Below are positions 23,628 to 34,224 of a stretch of 64,000 nt of DNA, piece after piece (the first letter of the stretch is position 1; every line of letters begins with the position of its first letter). The notes below the pieces were generated by a model. The model saw only the letters and a program-made list of their open reading frames with translations. It ran no database searches and was not told where the DNA came from. This DNA is from Rostrohypoxylon terebratum. Lineage: Eukaryota > Ascomycota > Sordariomycetes > Xylariales > Hypoxylaceae. The DNA is taken from assembly GCA_022497145.1 (NCBI GenBank), contig MU385898.1:1-64000 (forward strand). Direction: 5' to 3'. The position numbers and the translations under genes are program-made.

Positions 23628-23795
23628 TCACATAACGGTACAAGGGATGCAGCAGCATTCGAAGTCACCGCAATCGATACACTTGGTCTTTCCAGTCGAT
23701 TTATCGGGTTTAATCATGCTCTCGATCGTGGAGGACGCGGCGCTTCCAGGACCGTTTCGGTTAACGAGTCCAGAGTGAGACGAACAGCCACCCAT
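23628..23795 (-). CDS. Very small Cys-rich protein with N-terminal lipid-anchor motif
   Basis: A 55-residue single-exon frame. It begins MGGCSSHSG, which fits N-myristoylation at Gly2 with palmitoylation at Cys4. It ends with a compact cluster, CIDCGDFECCCIPC, that holds six of its seven cysteines within 14 residues. The middle is Ser/Gly-rich and flexible. The cluster could bind metal (metallothionein-like) or be acylated. The start is preceded by AAAATCAAA, a favourable fungal context. I do not recognise a named family. The clean Cys pattern and reasonable composition support a real gene; its size makes chance a serious alternative. Confidence 0.5.
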   Translation of the reverse strand: MGGCSSHSGLVNRNGPGSAASSTIESMIKPDKSTGKTKCIDCGDFECCCIPCTVM

Positions 23796-24566
23796 TTTGA
23801 TTTTCGATTAGTTGGTAGTTATGGCTATGCTACGTCTGTTAGTTAAGTCAACTGTACCGGACTAGAAATGAATCCACATACGAGTCAGAGAAGTTGATGT
23901 GTCGAATTTCGCTTTTTTCGTTTCTCTTGCTGGTGAGATTTCCGGTATTAACAAGTGGAACACTGAAACAGATCAGAGATTGGGCTTTGAATCTTTATGT
24001 ATCTCTCACCGACAAGAGCCCTGAGCTGCCACCTAGAAAGATGGCGGTGCAGTACGTACCTAACAAAGTAACCGGATCTTGCCAGCTGCATTTGAAACTT
24101 AGAGCAAGGCGCAAGGCAAAGCAGGAAAGAGCCAAGGAAACGGCGTCGTCATAACTGTGGGGAAAGCTAGGGTATGAGATTGTCGAGCTGATTGGAGTTC
24201 AAGGTTTTCCTTTTCCTCCTGTCATCTGTCAGTTTGTCTGAAGGTACAAAATTATGTAAGTCCCTTAAAGTCTTTGTACTTCTTCAGTCTTCCGACGAAT
24301 AGATCCACGATGTACGGGTACAAATATCCCGCTCAGCCTATGGTAGGACGACAAACCTTTCGTGGCTTTCAGATACGCTAAACGACTCGGACTTTACTGT
24401 GTGAGTGGCGGAGAGATGAGACGCTACAAGACGCACCTTGGCGCATGAAAAAGCATAGCCAACCAGATCACTAGCCGATTGGACGCATATCTCTTCCAGA
24501 GGATGGAATGTCTTTCTCGGCGCTAACTAGATACCTAGGTCCTAAGGCAGCTCAAAGAGACAGACA
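23796..24566. other. Intergenic, no supported gene
   Basis: Holds the upstream region of the small Cys-rich gene and the 3' flank of the xyloglucanase gene, with an ATACCTAGGTCCTAAGG tract near 24531. A plus-strand open frame of 86 codons (23894-24154) has no recognisable domain and is not annotated. Confidence 0.5.
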
Positions 24567-26906
24567 CTATGCGCTAAAGGCCGTCGACCTCTTCCCAATC
24601 GTGCCAGAGGCATAGAAGACACCGCGCCCATTAGTCCCAACATATACCTGGTTGGCGGTGTTTCCACTGCCAGCAAGCTTACAACTGTCGATAGACCCAA
24701 ATCCTTGACTGCCCTGGATGTCAGTCCAAGTTGCACCATCATCAGCACTACCGTACAGTTTAGCTCCGGCAGATCCCGTGCCAAACGCGTACACGTTCCA
24801 TGTCGTTCCTGACCCCTTCCCGAGCGCGATCTGGTACGTGTTCTTCAAAGTCGTAGATGGCTGTGTGAAGGAAGAACCGTAGTTTGTTGAGTGGAATACA
24901 CCTACATCGGTTGATACCCAGACCTCACCCGCCTTGGTTGGATGCGCTGCGATATCGCGGACTGCAGTGGCACTGCCGAGGGCACCAGCTTTCGAGAATG
25001 AGGCCCCGGAGTTGGTACTAACATAAAAAGCAGCCGCCGAACCACCGTAGAAAACCGTGTTGTTCTGCTTGTCTGAGGCGATCACTGCGCTCGAGGGGAG
25101 ACTGGACGCTGCCGAGAAGCTACCCTGGTTTTTGGAAAGCTGCACGCCGTTGCTAGCGGTCGACCAGAGTACTGTATCCCCGTTGGCGGAGTAGGCTACT
25201 GTACCGCCGTTTAGGGTAGTGTCCGCCCCTGGATAGTTGTTCCAGGTTACACCACCGTCACTAGAGACAGCAGCCTGCTGCGATCCAGCCGAGTTACCAA
25301 TACGGATAATATTCTTCACGGAAGTTCCAGCATAGTCAACGCTTGAAGATGTCGTCCAGATGGGATTCATCCAAGGAGTGTTAGGAGAAACCTTCAAGCT
25401 GGCTGCATCTTTAAAAGTGAACCCGCTGTCGTCGCCTACTGCAGCTAGTAACTCGCTTCCACCAGGAGGCGAGGCGAGATCCTGCACCGCAAACTCTTCG
25501 ATGCCGTCCGCGAGCGACTGAATCGATACGTTATGGGCAGAATCCCATTTCGTCAAGTCATGCCCGCCAAATACAGTCAAGCCGGTCGAGTAGAGCCAGT
25601 GGTCACTGTCGAGAGGATCAATCACCAGTGCCTCAATCATCCATCCAAGATCTTTCGTGTCGGTGTCGAGAAAGCCCGTCTTTATCCATGGCGCTTTCGA
25701 GGCCTATGAACTAACGTTAGTCTAGTGTTCTTATAATAGCTAACCAGTCACCTACCGATTGTGCGTAATATAAATCCATATTAGGGTAACTAGACCACGC
25801 CCATATCTTGGACCAAGTAGCGCCCGAGTCCGTCGATCTAAAGATCTGAGCGTCTGGCCACCACGAATTCAAACTAGCTACGACGATCGTTCCGGCCTTT
25901 TTCATATCAACACCGAGTCCCCCGAATCCAAAATACAGATCGCCGCCAGATACCGGCGTGATGTCCTTCCAGGTGCTCGTCGCAAGATCATATCGGTATA
26001 CGGCACCCAAAGTCCCATCGTACGGTCCAGTACCATCGCTGTACGTAAGGTACAGGGCCTTTTCTGCCGGTTGTAGAACACACTTATGCGGAAAGTATTT
26101 GCCCGGCTGGCCCTTGACCGGATTCCAAGTCGCTCCCGCGTCCTCGGATACGTAAACGCTCGCGGTCGTGTTGTCGGCCGTGCCAACGAAGATCCTCTTG
26201 GTGGCGCCATTCGTAGTGCCGCTTGTAGAATCGAAAGTTACGAAAGCCAGCCCTTGTTTATCGCCGTTATATCCTCCGACATCGTTGGGATCCGGAATGA
26301 ATGTTCCAACTGCCGTGAATGAGGATACCTTGGTGAATGTGGCTCCAGCGTCCGTGCTCTTCCATAGCCCATTGCCGCTTCGGGCACCAAAGTACAAGAT
26401 CTTGGAATTAGCCGGGTCAACAGCAAGACGTTCGCCCATGCCTCTACCTGGCATATTGCCCCCGACTTTGAAAGAGAGAGCTGTGGTCTTCCACGTAGCG
26501 CCTTTATCGCTACTGCGGATTATAGAGCCAGGTTTTGGATCCCTGTTTTTATATTAGTAAATGCTTAAAGATAACGTCAGGCTGTGGAGTACCAATCATT
26601 TGTATACATGCCTACGGCAGCATACACGACATTTACATCTTGAGGGTCGAGAGCAAGAGCATCGACACCCCAGTTATGCCAATTATCGTTGTCGGTGATG
26701 CCGTCAGTGATCGCCGTCCACGAATCATCCGAGTTGAGCCGGTATAGACCGCCGATGTCCGTCCGAGCATACGCTACGCCCTTGGTCGTCGGATGGAAGA
26801 CGATTCCCGGAACGAAACCACCGCCACCTCCGATCTTGACATTCTGCCACGTGAAAGCGGCTTCGGCGGCCGTAGCGAGCAGCTGGGCCCACGCGAGAAA
26901 CCTCAT
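24567..26906 (-). CDS. Secreted GH74 xyloglucanase
   Basis: Endo- or reducing-end-acting xyloglucan hydrolase of plant cell-wall breakdown. Exons 26906-26593, 26542-25756 and 25703-24567 encode about 745 residues. The start is the ATG at 26906, not the upstream in-frame one, because it opens a good signal peptide (MRFLAWAQLLATAAEA, cut near residue 17). The mature protein is the GH74 tandem seven-bladed propeller: Asp-box repeats (STDAGATF, SEDAGATW, STDSGATW, SADDGATW) recur throughout. The catalytic Asp in RTDIGG (Asp50) and an Asp in AVGDDSG (458/459) match the two GH74 acid/base positions. There is no C-terminal CBM1; the protein ends soon after the last blade. Introns are 50 and 52 nt with CTAAT-type branch sites. 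The gene is likely induced on plant polysaccharide, though no regulator site was identified. Confidence 0.94.
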
Positions 26907-27910
26907 CTTTGCGCCAAGACTAGTAGTTATCTTAAGCACCTGGGTAGGTATTGGTGAACCTTCTCCTTAGGACTAAGAGGCGGCTCCGCATTCGAAGTTA
27001 TCTCTCACATATTACTTTTCACACGGGTATGCAAGGCCATTGATTTATATTCATTTGGACGCAATCTGTACCTACGTTCAAACGAGCGCCGATGTCACAT
27101 CATGCGAGCTTTTCCGGGTTTTCAACCGCTCCAACGGCAGACTAATATCCTCTACCCCTTTCATCAAATCTAGATCTGGTGATAGGTCGCATCCATGGCA
27201 CCACCACGAAACGCTCTAGCGCACATCGTATAGACGACCCACAACCCAAGGTCTCGCGCTGGATTCCTCTTTCGCTGAACAGCGGAAGGTGGATGGGAAA
27301 TGAGTGGGGTCACAGAGATCTCCTGATCGATTTTTCCCGCGAATAGAATGCTCGCCCTGGCTATGGATCGTCCCGATTCGGCAGGGAGGACTAGCTTCCG
27401 GGGCCGGGACCCCTGGCGAGTTTCGGGCTGCCGGGCGCGGGTACAGGCTCGATAGACCGGCTCGGATGTTTTGCTACGTAACATTTCGCTGTTGCTGTTC
27501 TTTTTTTCCACCATTCTTCTCTTCATCCTTCTAGAAACTATCATATTACTCGCTCATTTCGATGTCTTGATGGTTAAATTTTCGTTTTCTAGAGCAAGTG
27601 TTCTTTTACTAAATCCACGACGTGTAGAATTTGGATCATGCGCCGGTGGGATAGTCCCCGCATTGTGCGGCGCGGTGTTTAATTCTAAGCGCTAAACAGC
27701 CTATGTGACAGCGGCTTTTCGCTAAAATGTAGTGAATAGATCACTACTATTAGCTCTGGATGTCTTCGATCATAGCTTCCACAGGGCTGATACAACCAGC
27801 ACCCGCTCATTTTGACTGCCCACCGGGTACGCATTTGGATTGGAGACGGGAAGACATAATGAACGCCAAGTTCCACACAGGCACCCAACAATTGGTAGCA
27901 CCTCTCCAAG
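26907..27910. other. Intergenic, promoter side of the xyloglucanase gene
   Basis: 1 kb upstream of the GH74 gene and 5' of the tRNA-like element. Nothing else is recognised. A T-rich run lies near 27490-27530. Confidence 0.5.
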
Positions 27911-27994
27911 GGTCGAATGGCCGGGTGGTTATTGTACTCCTAGAGCAACTAGGTAATTCAGCAATCCTCGTGGGTTCAAATCCCACATCGATCA
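27911..27994 (+). tRNA. tRNA-like element, perhaps tRNA-Arg(CCT) with intron, or a pseudo-tRNA
   Basis: The ends pair as an acceptor stem (GGTCGAA against ATCGATC, one mismatch, one G-U) with discriminator A. There is a perfect T arm (GTGGG, loop TTCAAAT, CCCAC), box B GGTTCAAATCC, box A-like TGGCCGGGTGG, and a T-run terminator just downstream (27998-28007). A loop CTCCTA would place anticodon CCT (Arg) after T33. A 16-nt intron with AGG would pair with the anticodon, as fungal tRNA introns do, and the second AGCAA would close the anticodon stem. The D arm is too short and does not pair properly, so the copy may be degenerate or the anticodon assignment wrong. Confidence 0.35.
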
Positions 27995-28702
27995 ATCTTT
28001 TTTTTTCCTTCAATAAATGATACATCTTTAGCAGGATCTTTATTTTAGGTTGGTAGTTTAATTTGAAATCTTCCTGAATTCTCTCAATCATTTTAGCTCC
28101 GCGGTCCGCTAGCGTAATGTTTGTTCATGGAAAACAGAACCTTGTAAGTTGGACGGCTGGTGGTCCTCGAACTGCACAACAACATCATTGGGACGATCAG
28201 CTCAAGAATGGTGAGCAATTAATTCGAAAATGGCAGGCTCTCTTATAAAAAATTTCCTCAACAATAGACAACTCAGATATAACGTGAATCAAAAAAAATG
28301 TTTTCTAGGACTCTGCACTAATATTGTAAATGTGCCTGGATACGTATGCGTGAAACATTCATGCCTTCAACAGTTGGCAGTGCCACCATCGACATTGTTT
28401 ATCAAGCATGGTGGTCTCCGTGGCTTGAGGAACTAGTTTTAATATCATTGTAGTCAAAAAAATACAGTTTTGTGGCGACTCTAGGTAGAGTTCTAACTAA
28501 GACGCCTCCTCCAGCCCCTATCTCTCAACCCATCTCCGAAGCCATCCCCAAAGACATCTAAAGTCCATGCCTAACTACCTACCTATTCACCATGAATCTC
28601 TCCAAGTATCACATCACCCTACTCATTTCCAGATACAAAACCATCCTACACTATCCCAACCCACTCATCTTCCAAGCAAACAACTTCCTCCACATCCTCA
28701 CC
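27995..28702. other. Intergenic, no supported gene
   Basis: About 700 bases before the SAR1-like gene. An in-frame ATG at 28592 would extend that gene by 37 residues, but the extension does not resemble SAR1 and is treated as leader. Confidence 0.5.
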
Positions 28703-29245
28703 ATGTGGATCACAGACAAGATCTACGAGGCCCTGACCTACCTGGGCCTCCTCCACAAACGGGCCAAGATCCTCCTCCTCGGTCTCGATAACGCAGGGAA
28801 ATCGACCCTACTCATCCGGCTGATAAGAGACCACTTGGGCATCCTCCCGCCGACGATCCACCCCACCTCGACCGAGCTGCTAATCGGCAAGCTCCACTGC
28901 ACCACGTTCGATCTGGGCGGGCACCAGCAAGCCCGCCGTCTGTGGCGGGACTACTTCCCCGAAGTGGGGGGCATCGTGTTCATGGTCGACGCGAAGGACA
29001 CCGAGCGCCTCGACGAGGCGCGCGAAGAGCTATGGGCCCTCCTTGCTATGGAGGAGCTCGAGCACGTGCCTTTCCTGGTCCTGGGGAACAAGATCGACCA
29101 CCCCGATGCCGTTTCCGAAGTCGAGCTTTCCCAGCGGCTTGGGTTAAAACATGTCATGTATCGGCCTATCAAGTTATGTATGTGCTCTGTCGTGGAGAGA
29201 CAAGGGTACGGACACGGTCTGCGCTGGCTTGCGAGCCAAATCTAA
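28703..29245 (+). CDS. Divergent intronless SAR1-type small GTPase
   Basis: Sar1 is the GTPase that starts COPII coat assembly at ER exit sites. This 180-residue protein begins MWITDKIYEALTYLGLL, matching the Sar1 N-terminal amphipathic helix, which fixes the start. It keeps all GTPase motifs: G1 GLDNAGKS, G2 in HPTS, G3 DLGGHQQARRLW with the switch-II His, G4 NKID and G5 near MCSVV. It differs from the canonical protein by many substitutions, by Ser in place of the usual Thr in G1, and by loss of about a dozen residues between LGL and RPI, where Sar1 normally has a GKG-type loop. Fungal SAR1 genes usually carry introns; this one has none and is GC-rich. It is therefore probably a paralogue or retrocopy, not the main SAR1. 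It is convergent with the GTPase-patatin gene. Confidence 0.82.
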   Translation: MWITDKIYEALTYLGLLHKRAKILLLGLDNAGKSTLLIRLIRDHLGILPPTIHPTSTELLIGKLHCTTFDLGGHQQARRLWRDYFPEVGGIVFMVDAKDTERLDEAREELWALLAMEELEHVPFLVLGNKIDHPDAVSEVELSQRLGLKHVMYRPIKLCMCSVVERQGYGHGLRWLASQI

Positions 29246-29438
29246 AGGGACGACTGTATCGAGAATTGCACGCATTTAAGCAAGTTTTTGTAATAATTCA
29301 AGCTCATAGGATAACGATAGACTTGGTGATTGTATTGGCGGCTCACTAAGCGTGGTAGATTCTCCGTTAGACATAAGAGATCCAATATAGATACCATATT
29401 TTCAACTTAACAATGTCCAAGTGCCTTAATCTTGATAT

Positions 29439-32400
29439 CTAGCTAGACTGCTCTGCCGACTCATATGCGGACTCTCCTGAAGATACCCTGCGTTCCTGCA
29501 TCTTCCACCCGCGGATGCTGTCTGGTGTGGGTGGGACTTCGGGTGATGGCGACAACGTTATACCATCCATCTCGGCGATTGGGGTACCATTATCAGTTGG
29601 CAACTCCTGTAAGTTTGGTTGTGACATAAAATGCCTTAATAACCCATGATGAGCCGGGGCCTGTTCAATACCATTGTGTTGAGGTCGGAATGCCCTGGCC
29701 CGGGGTTTTGGGACTTAATTATGGATATCAGTCGCTGCTCACTTAAACAATAATGATATGAAAAATCAGACCTACCGGTTTCCTTCTTATTTTCTATCAC
29801 GAGCTGTCGTGGAAAGCCACTGATAGGAAGGTATGGGTTCGCCGAGTGAGGATAGTCTTTGGATTGTAGCGATAATGATATGGTTGTAAAGGCGAGGTCT
29901 TTGGACATGTGTATTTTAATACTCGGCATATCGAATTTGCCAAGGACACGCATGTCTTCAATCATTTGTTGGTCGATCGTGCATCTGACTACGGCATCGG
30001 AATGCCCAGAATCTTCTTCTACCACGAAAAACGGTTCGAAATGCTCTTGGAGGCAATTGCGCAAGAAACCACCCAGACCCTTCATTCTAGTATAAGAGCC
30101 CATGAATCTACAATAGATCCGCCCTACAATCATTAGTCTTTAAAGCTATAGAACAATGAAGACTCGAAGGATACTCACCAGTGCATTCATAACCGTTGTC
30201 TGTAGCTCTCACTGAATTGAAATCTTTCTCGAAGAAGAAAGTACTCGCAATGAGCCTATGAGCGACCTCTACAATATCCTCCTTGTTTGCTTTGAGGTCT
30301 TGCATTGCGGCTTTCTCGACGCGATCAAGCTCTTGTACGGCATCTAATCGTGGAACTTCGAAGCGTAGGTCTGGGTTGAGGCGGATCAAACGCTTTCGAT
30401 TTACGCTAGAGATCTTGCTGTAGTCCGAAGTTGAGGTATCCGCGACGTAGCTGTCCCAGATTTTATTACATTCAAGTAAGTTGTCTAGTCGATCTATGGC
30501 TATTTTCAATAGCGCATGAGGTAGCACGTTTCGTCTACGGTGCTTCGGTCTAGCCCGAGAGGGCCACGACCTCAAGGACGATGGTGGTGACGTTGGTGAT
30601 ACAGGCGACATTGAAGATTGGCGGGGAAGCTCATCGTCTTCTAGCGTATTCTTTCCAGTGCCTATCGAGAGGAGAATATCTGGAGGAGAATTAGAAACAT
30701 CCGGCCAGATGAGTTTCCTCTCGTGATGTGCAACCCAAACGGGATTATTGTGGTAAAGGGCGCCGTCCAGGTAAGTATTCTTAGTTTCGGGTTTCTGGAA
30801 AACCTTGAAGAGGGTCGGAGCAGCAGATGTGGCACGAGCTCTGTTGACATCATATCAGCAACATTCATGAGTCAATCGTCCAGACTCCAGATACTTACGC
30901 CTCCCAAACCTTAAACTCCTTCTCTGGTTCAGTATATCTATCAAAGTTGTAAGGTAGGTCTGTATAGCTTAGCAAAAGTTATGTTTGCTTTGGGCTATAC
31001 TTATCTCTTACCATAATCAGTTGGTCCCTGTCGGTTGTAATTTGCTAGTACCACTGCATGCTGTTCGATTTCGCTGGTTGTTGTAACAGCAACCTTGGTG
31101 ACCATTTCGCTTGGGCCGTTGGCACCTCCGAACAGCGGCTTCTCCGCGAAAGTCTTCTGAAGAAGTTCTTCGAAAGGTGTGGTTTTGAACCTGCTGTGGT
31201 GACTGAGGAGCGCCAACTTGTCGAACCCAGGTATCACCATCCTCCCTCGAGGTCTAAAAGCTTGGCCACAAAGTTCTTTAAAGTTCCGGATGCAATCGTC
31301 AACTGACCAATTATTCACACCTAGCCCCAGAGCAATAATACCCCCAGTACTGTAAACGATGAGCATGCATCCGATAGGCTCCGAGTTTCGAGGTTTCAAA
31401 CATACCTTGTGCCTGCGATCAGGTCAAAAAAGCATTGAATGGGCAAATCGGGCCCAAGTATCTGTTCGATAGCTTGCAAAGTTCGTAGTTCAACGATTCC
31501 ACGCATTCCTCCTCTAAAACCGATGTTAGAAAATTTCATAATGGATACCTAACACGACACTAACCCATCAAGACAGAGTATCCTGGTACCGGCAAAAGCA
31601 GGCTTAATAGCGACGGTCCGTGGAGGTTCCCAAGACATATCCCGTGTATGCAGTGGGCAATGCTGAATTTCTATTGTCGTTCTGGATACACTCCTTCCAT
31701 ACGTCTTGATACAAGGTAGACATAAAACATGGCCACAAGGTAAAGGGTGCTCAGGAAGTTCGCGTAGACATGAGAAACATGCTGTGTGACTTTTGAAGTT
31801 CCACGCACTGCCTAGAGAACGGTAAAATTTGTTGATTGTCTTCTCATGAACTGCAGCTGCGATTCTGAGTTCGGGGTCCTCCAATGACCCATGTTTCCAT
31901 TTAGCAACGTTGCGATGTAGTTCTTCGAGTTTCGTTTTAATTTTGTCAATCCACTTTATCGCATATTCATGGTGATCAAAATCAGATCTGTAGTCTCCAT
32001 GACCGATGATCTTGCCGCTCTCGTTCTGGTGGCCTTTGGGGTTGTGTCCTACTTTGGCATTACAGCATTGCCCGTACTTATGAGATATGAAAGTACAGCG
32101 AGTGTAAAAGGCCGCAAATTCCTCAAGGGCAAGTCGGCAAAATTCAACGTAAGCGTCCTCAAGAAGCTGTGTCATAGATCCTTCATTCTGTCAATACCCT
32201 TAGAAGATTTTAAATTTAACCAAGTTTCACTTACCCATCAAGTTTTGACGAGAGGCGTCAAGCATAATGCAAGAGGCCACCATAGGAACCATCTTGTCGA
32301 ATATCTTTTCCGTGTCTCCTTGGAGTGAGGTGCATTTTTGATTGATTGCAACAGCAAGGTTTAGGATATTTCCACCGAAGTCCAGTGGGATGGGATTGTG

Positions 32401-34224
32401 TTTCAGAGCCTCTTTTATGAAATCAAACGGCGTGGTCAAATCTTTCGAAAAGTGGTCGTAGGCGGCCTGTAGGTGTCTTTGAAGCTCTTCTGCTGTCGCC
32501 AACATGCGGGCATTTTTCTTTGCGTAGAGAGATTCTTGACACTTCCTATTAATGGCATCAAAAAGCATCCCTACCTGTTCGTCCATCAGCATATACCTTC
32601 CGCGAGATGGAATTCTGACTACTGTGACGGAGGCATAGTAACATTCGAGGAGGTCGCGTGTAGATCCGATATCTCGACCAGTCTCCCGCCAATTGTGTAT
32701 TTGCTCGAAAAACCGGGGCTCGCGGAAGATTGCGTCCTTGATATCCTCCAGGAACAAATTGGTAGCAGTCTTTATGTCCCATTCTCTATCGTCGCTGATC
32801 TCTGTTGCGTTGAGAACAATAACGGCATGTGGGAGGGAAGGTTGGTTTAGAGACTTGTCAATCGACGAAGATCCCCACTGCAGGAGTTTTTCCAGCACCG
32901 TGGACTCAAATGCCCTGTTATATTTAGAGAACTGGTCGAGTTGAATGGGAGGTCGACTATCTTACCTTGGATTCTTCAGCACAAACACGACGACATCAGA
33001 AAATGTATATAGTAATCGAGGATATAGCTGAGTCACGGCGAATTCCCGCTTCTTGGTTTCGGGGTTTACAGCCCAAGCTATATCCCTTTCGGAACCATGT
33101 TGGTTCCCCCCCATCCTCCTTTTTAATCCGACATGCATAGAGTTTGTATCAATACGTTGTACAAGGTTGATATTAATAGAGTTGGTTCGACATGACGTTC
33201 GTGTTTTTCGAGGGTGTCCGTTACCAAGGGTGCTTTCAGGTTCTGTTGGTACATTCTCCTTGACTCTGTGTTCTGTGGTAGTTTATATCAGCGCTTGATA
33301 TCTGAATTGGCCAGGTCATTACAAGCGATGGTGATTCAATAAGCACACATGCTTCATCAACAAAATGAACTTATGGAGATAGGTTTCATTTTGATGAGTC
33401 TTTTTTCTAAAATGTAACATTGACAAAAGTAACGAACGTCTCAAGTAACTTACTCAGGCCCTTTGGAATGGCTTCTCCCCCATCGAGACCTTCACAGTCA
33501 GCATAAAGGATAGGTCTTTTCGTGTAATAGGAAGATGGGTCGGCGTATAAATGAACATCTGGCAAACTTTAGTTACTCTATGTATGCTTGTCGGATAGGG
33601 CGTGGATACATAGTGATGTTACGAGACTTCATAAAACGAGGCAATGAGGAATTTTGAAAGGCTAAAGACAAATTGATTGAAGAATGCCTACGCACCTCCT
33701 GTAGTGGGAACTCGGTCATTGCTAGATGATGTTACAGGGGAAGGGAACCGGGATCCCTGATCAAGTCTCATACCAAGACGATCGATAAGCATCTTGATCA
33801 ATGTGCTCTTTCCGGCACCTGTTTGTCCGATGAAGGAAACAAGTCTTGGATACCGACTACCAAGATCTTCTGTTTGACTCTCACTCATCAAATTCGCAAA
33901 ACGGCCATGATCTTGGAAAACAGGTTGGTCAGCAGAACCTCGACCAACTCCGAACCAAGTTGTGTCATCATCATTTAGAAGATCTTCGTCGTGTTGTTGA
34001 TCGTTTCTGGAGGGCTCAAGGATCGAGCGGAGAGTTTGGACGACTTGCGCGTTCGCCTTTTCGTGTGGCCTGCCGTCGAAGCCCACAGCGTTGGGAGCAT
34101 GTAGCGGCCAACCGGACCAACAGTCATTGCAGAACGAGAAATTATTACATTGAATACAAGAATAAAGCTGCTTTTCTGCAGATTTACAACTGTAACAAGC
34201 GCTACTTTGAGCTTCTGCGTCCAT
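29439..34224 (-). CDS. Cys-finger / GTPase / RING / patatin phospholipase multidomain protein
   Basis: Eleven exons spliced by hand: 34224-33696, 33558-33454, 33272-32966, 32914-32235, 32180-31565, 31513-31406, 31349-31012, 30959-30899, 30840-30179, 30123-29776, 29713-29439; all phases agree, about 1,342 residues. Domains in order: a Cys-rich finger (10-42, CYSC, CIQC, CNDC plus His); a P-loop NTPase with GQTGAGKST (133-141), DCEGLDGGE (197-205, the DxxG switch) and NATE near 350, resembling septin/AIG1-type GTPases; a helical middle; a RING finger (675-716, CFSC..CGHVLCLPC..CPLH); and a full patatin lipase with DGGGMRG (oxyanion hole, ~744), GTSTGG (nucleophile Ser, ~781) and DGA (catalytic Asp, ~935). 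A helical and disordered tail follows. The lipase dyad is intact. A sensor/effector role is inferred, by analogy with fungal NLR-patatin proteins. The weakest splice is the acceptor at 32181. Confidence 0.82.

Noticed and set aside
28592..28702. Upstream 37-residue extension of the SAR1-like protein
   Set aside because: Sar1 proteins begin MW(I/L)-; the extension has no similarity and reads like leader sequence.
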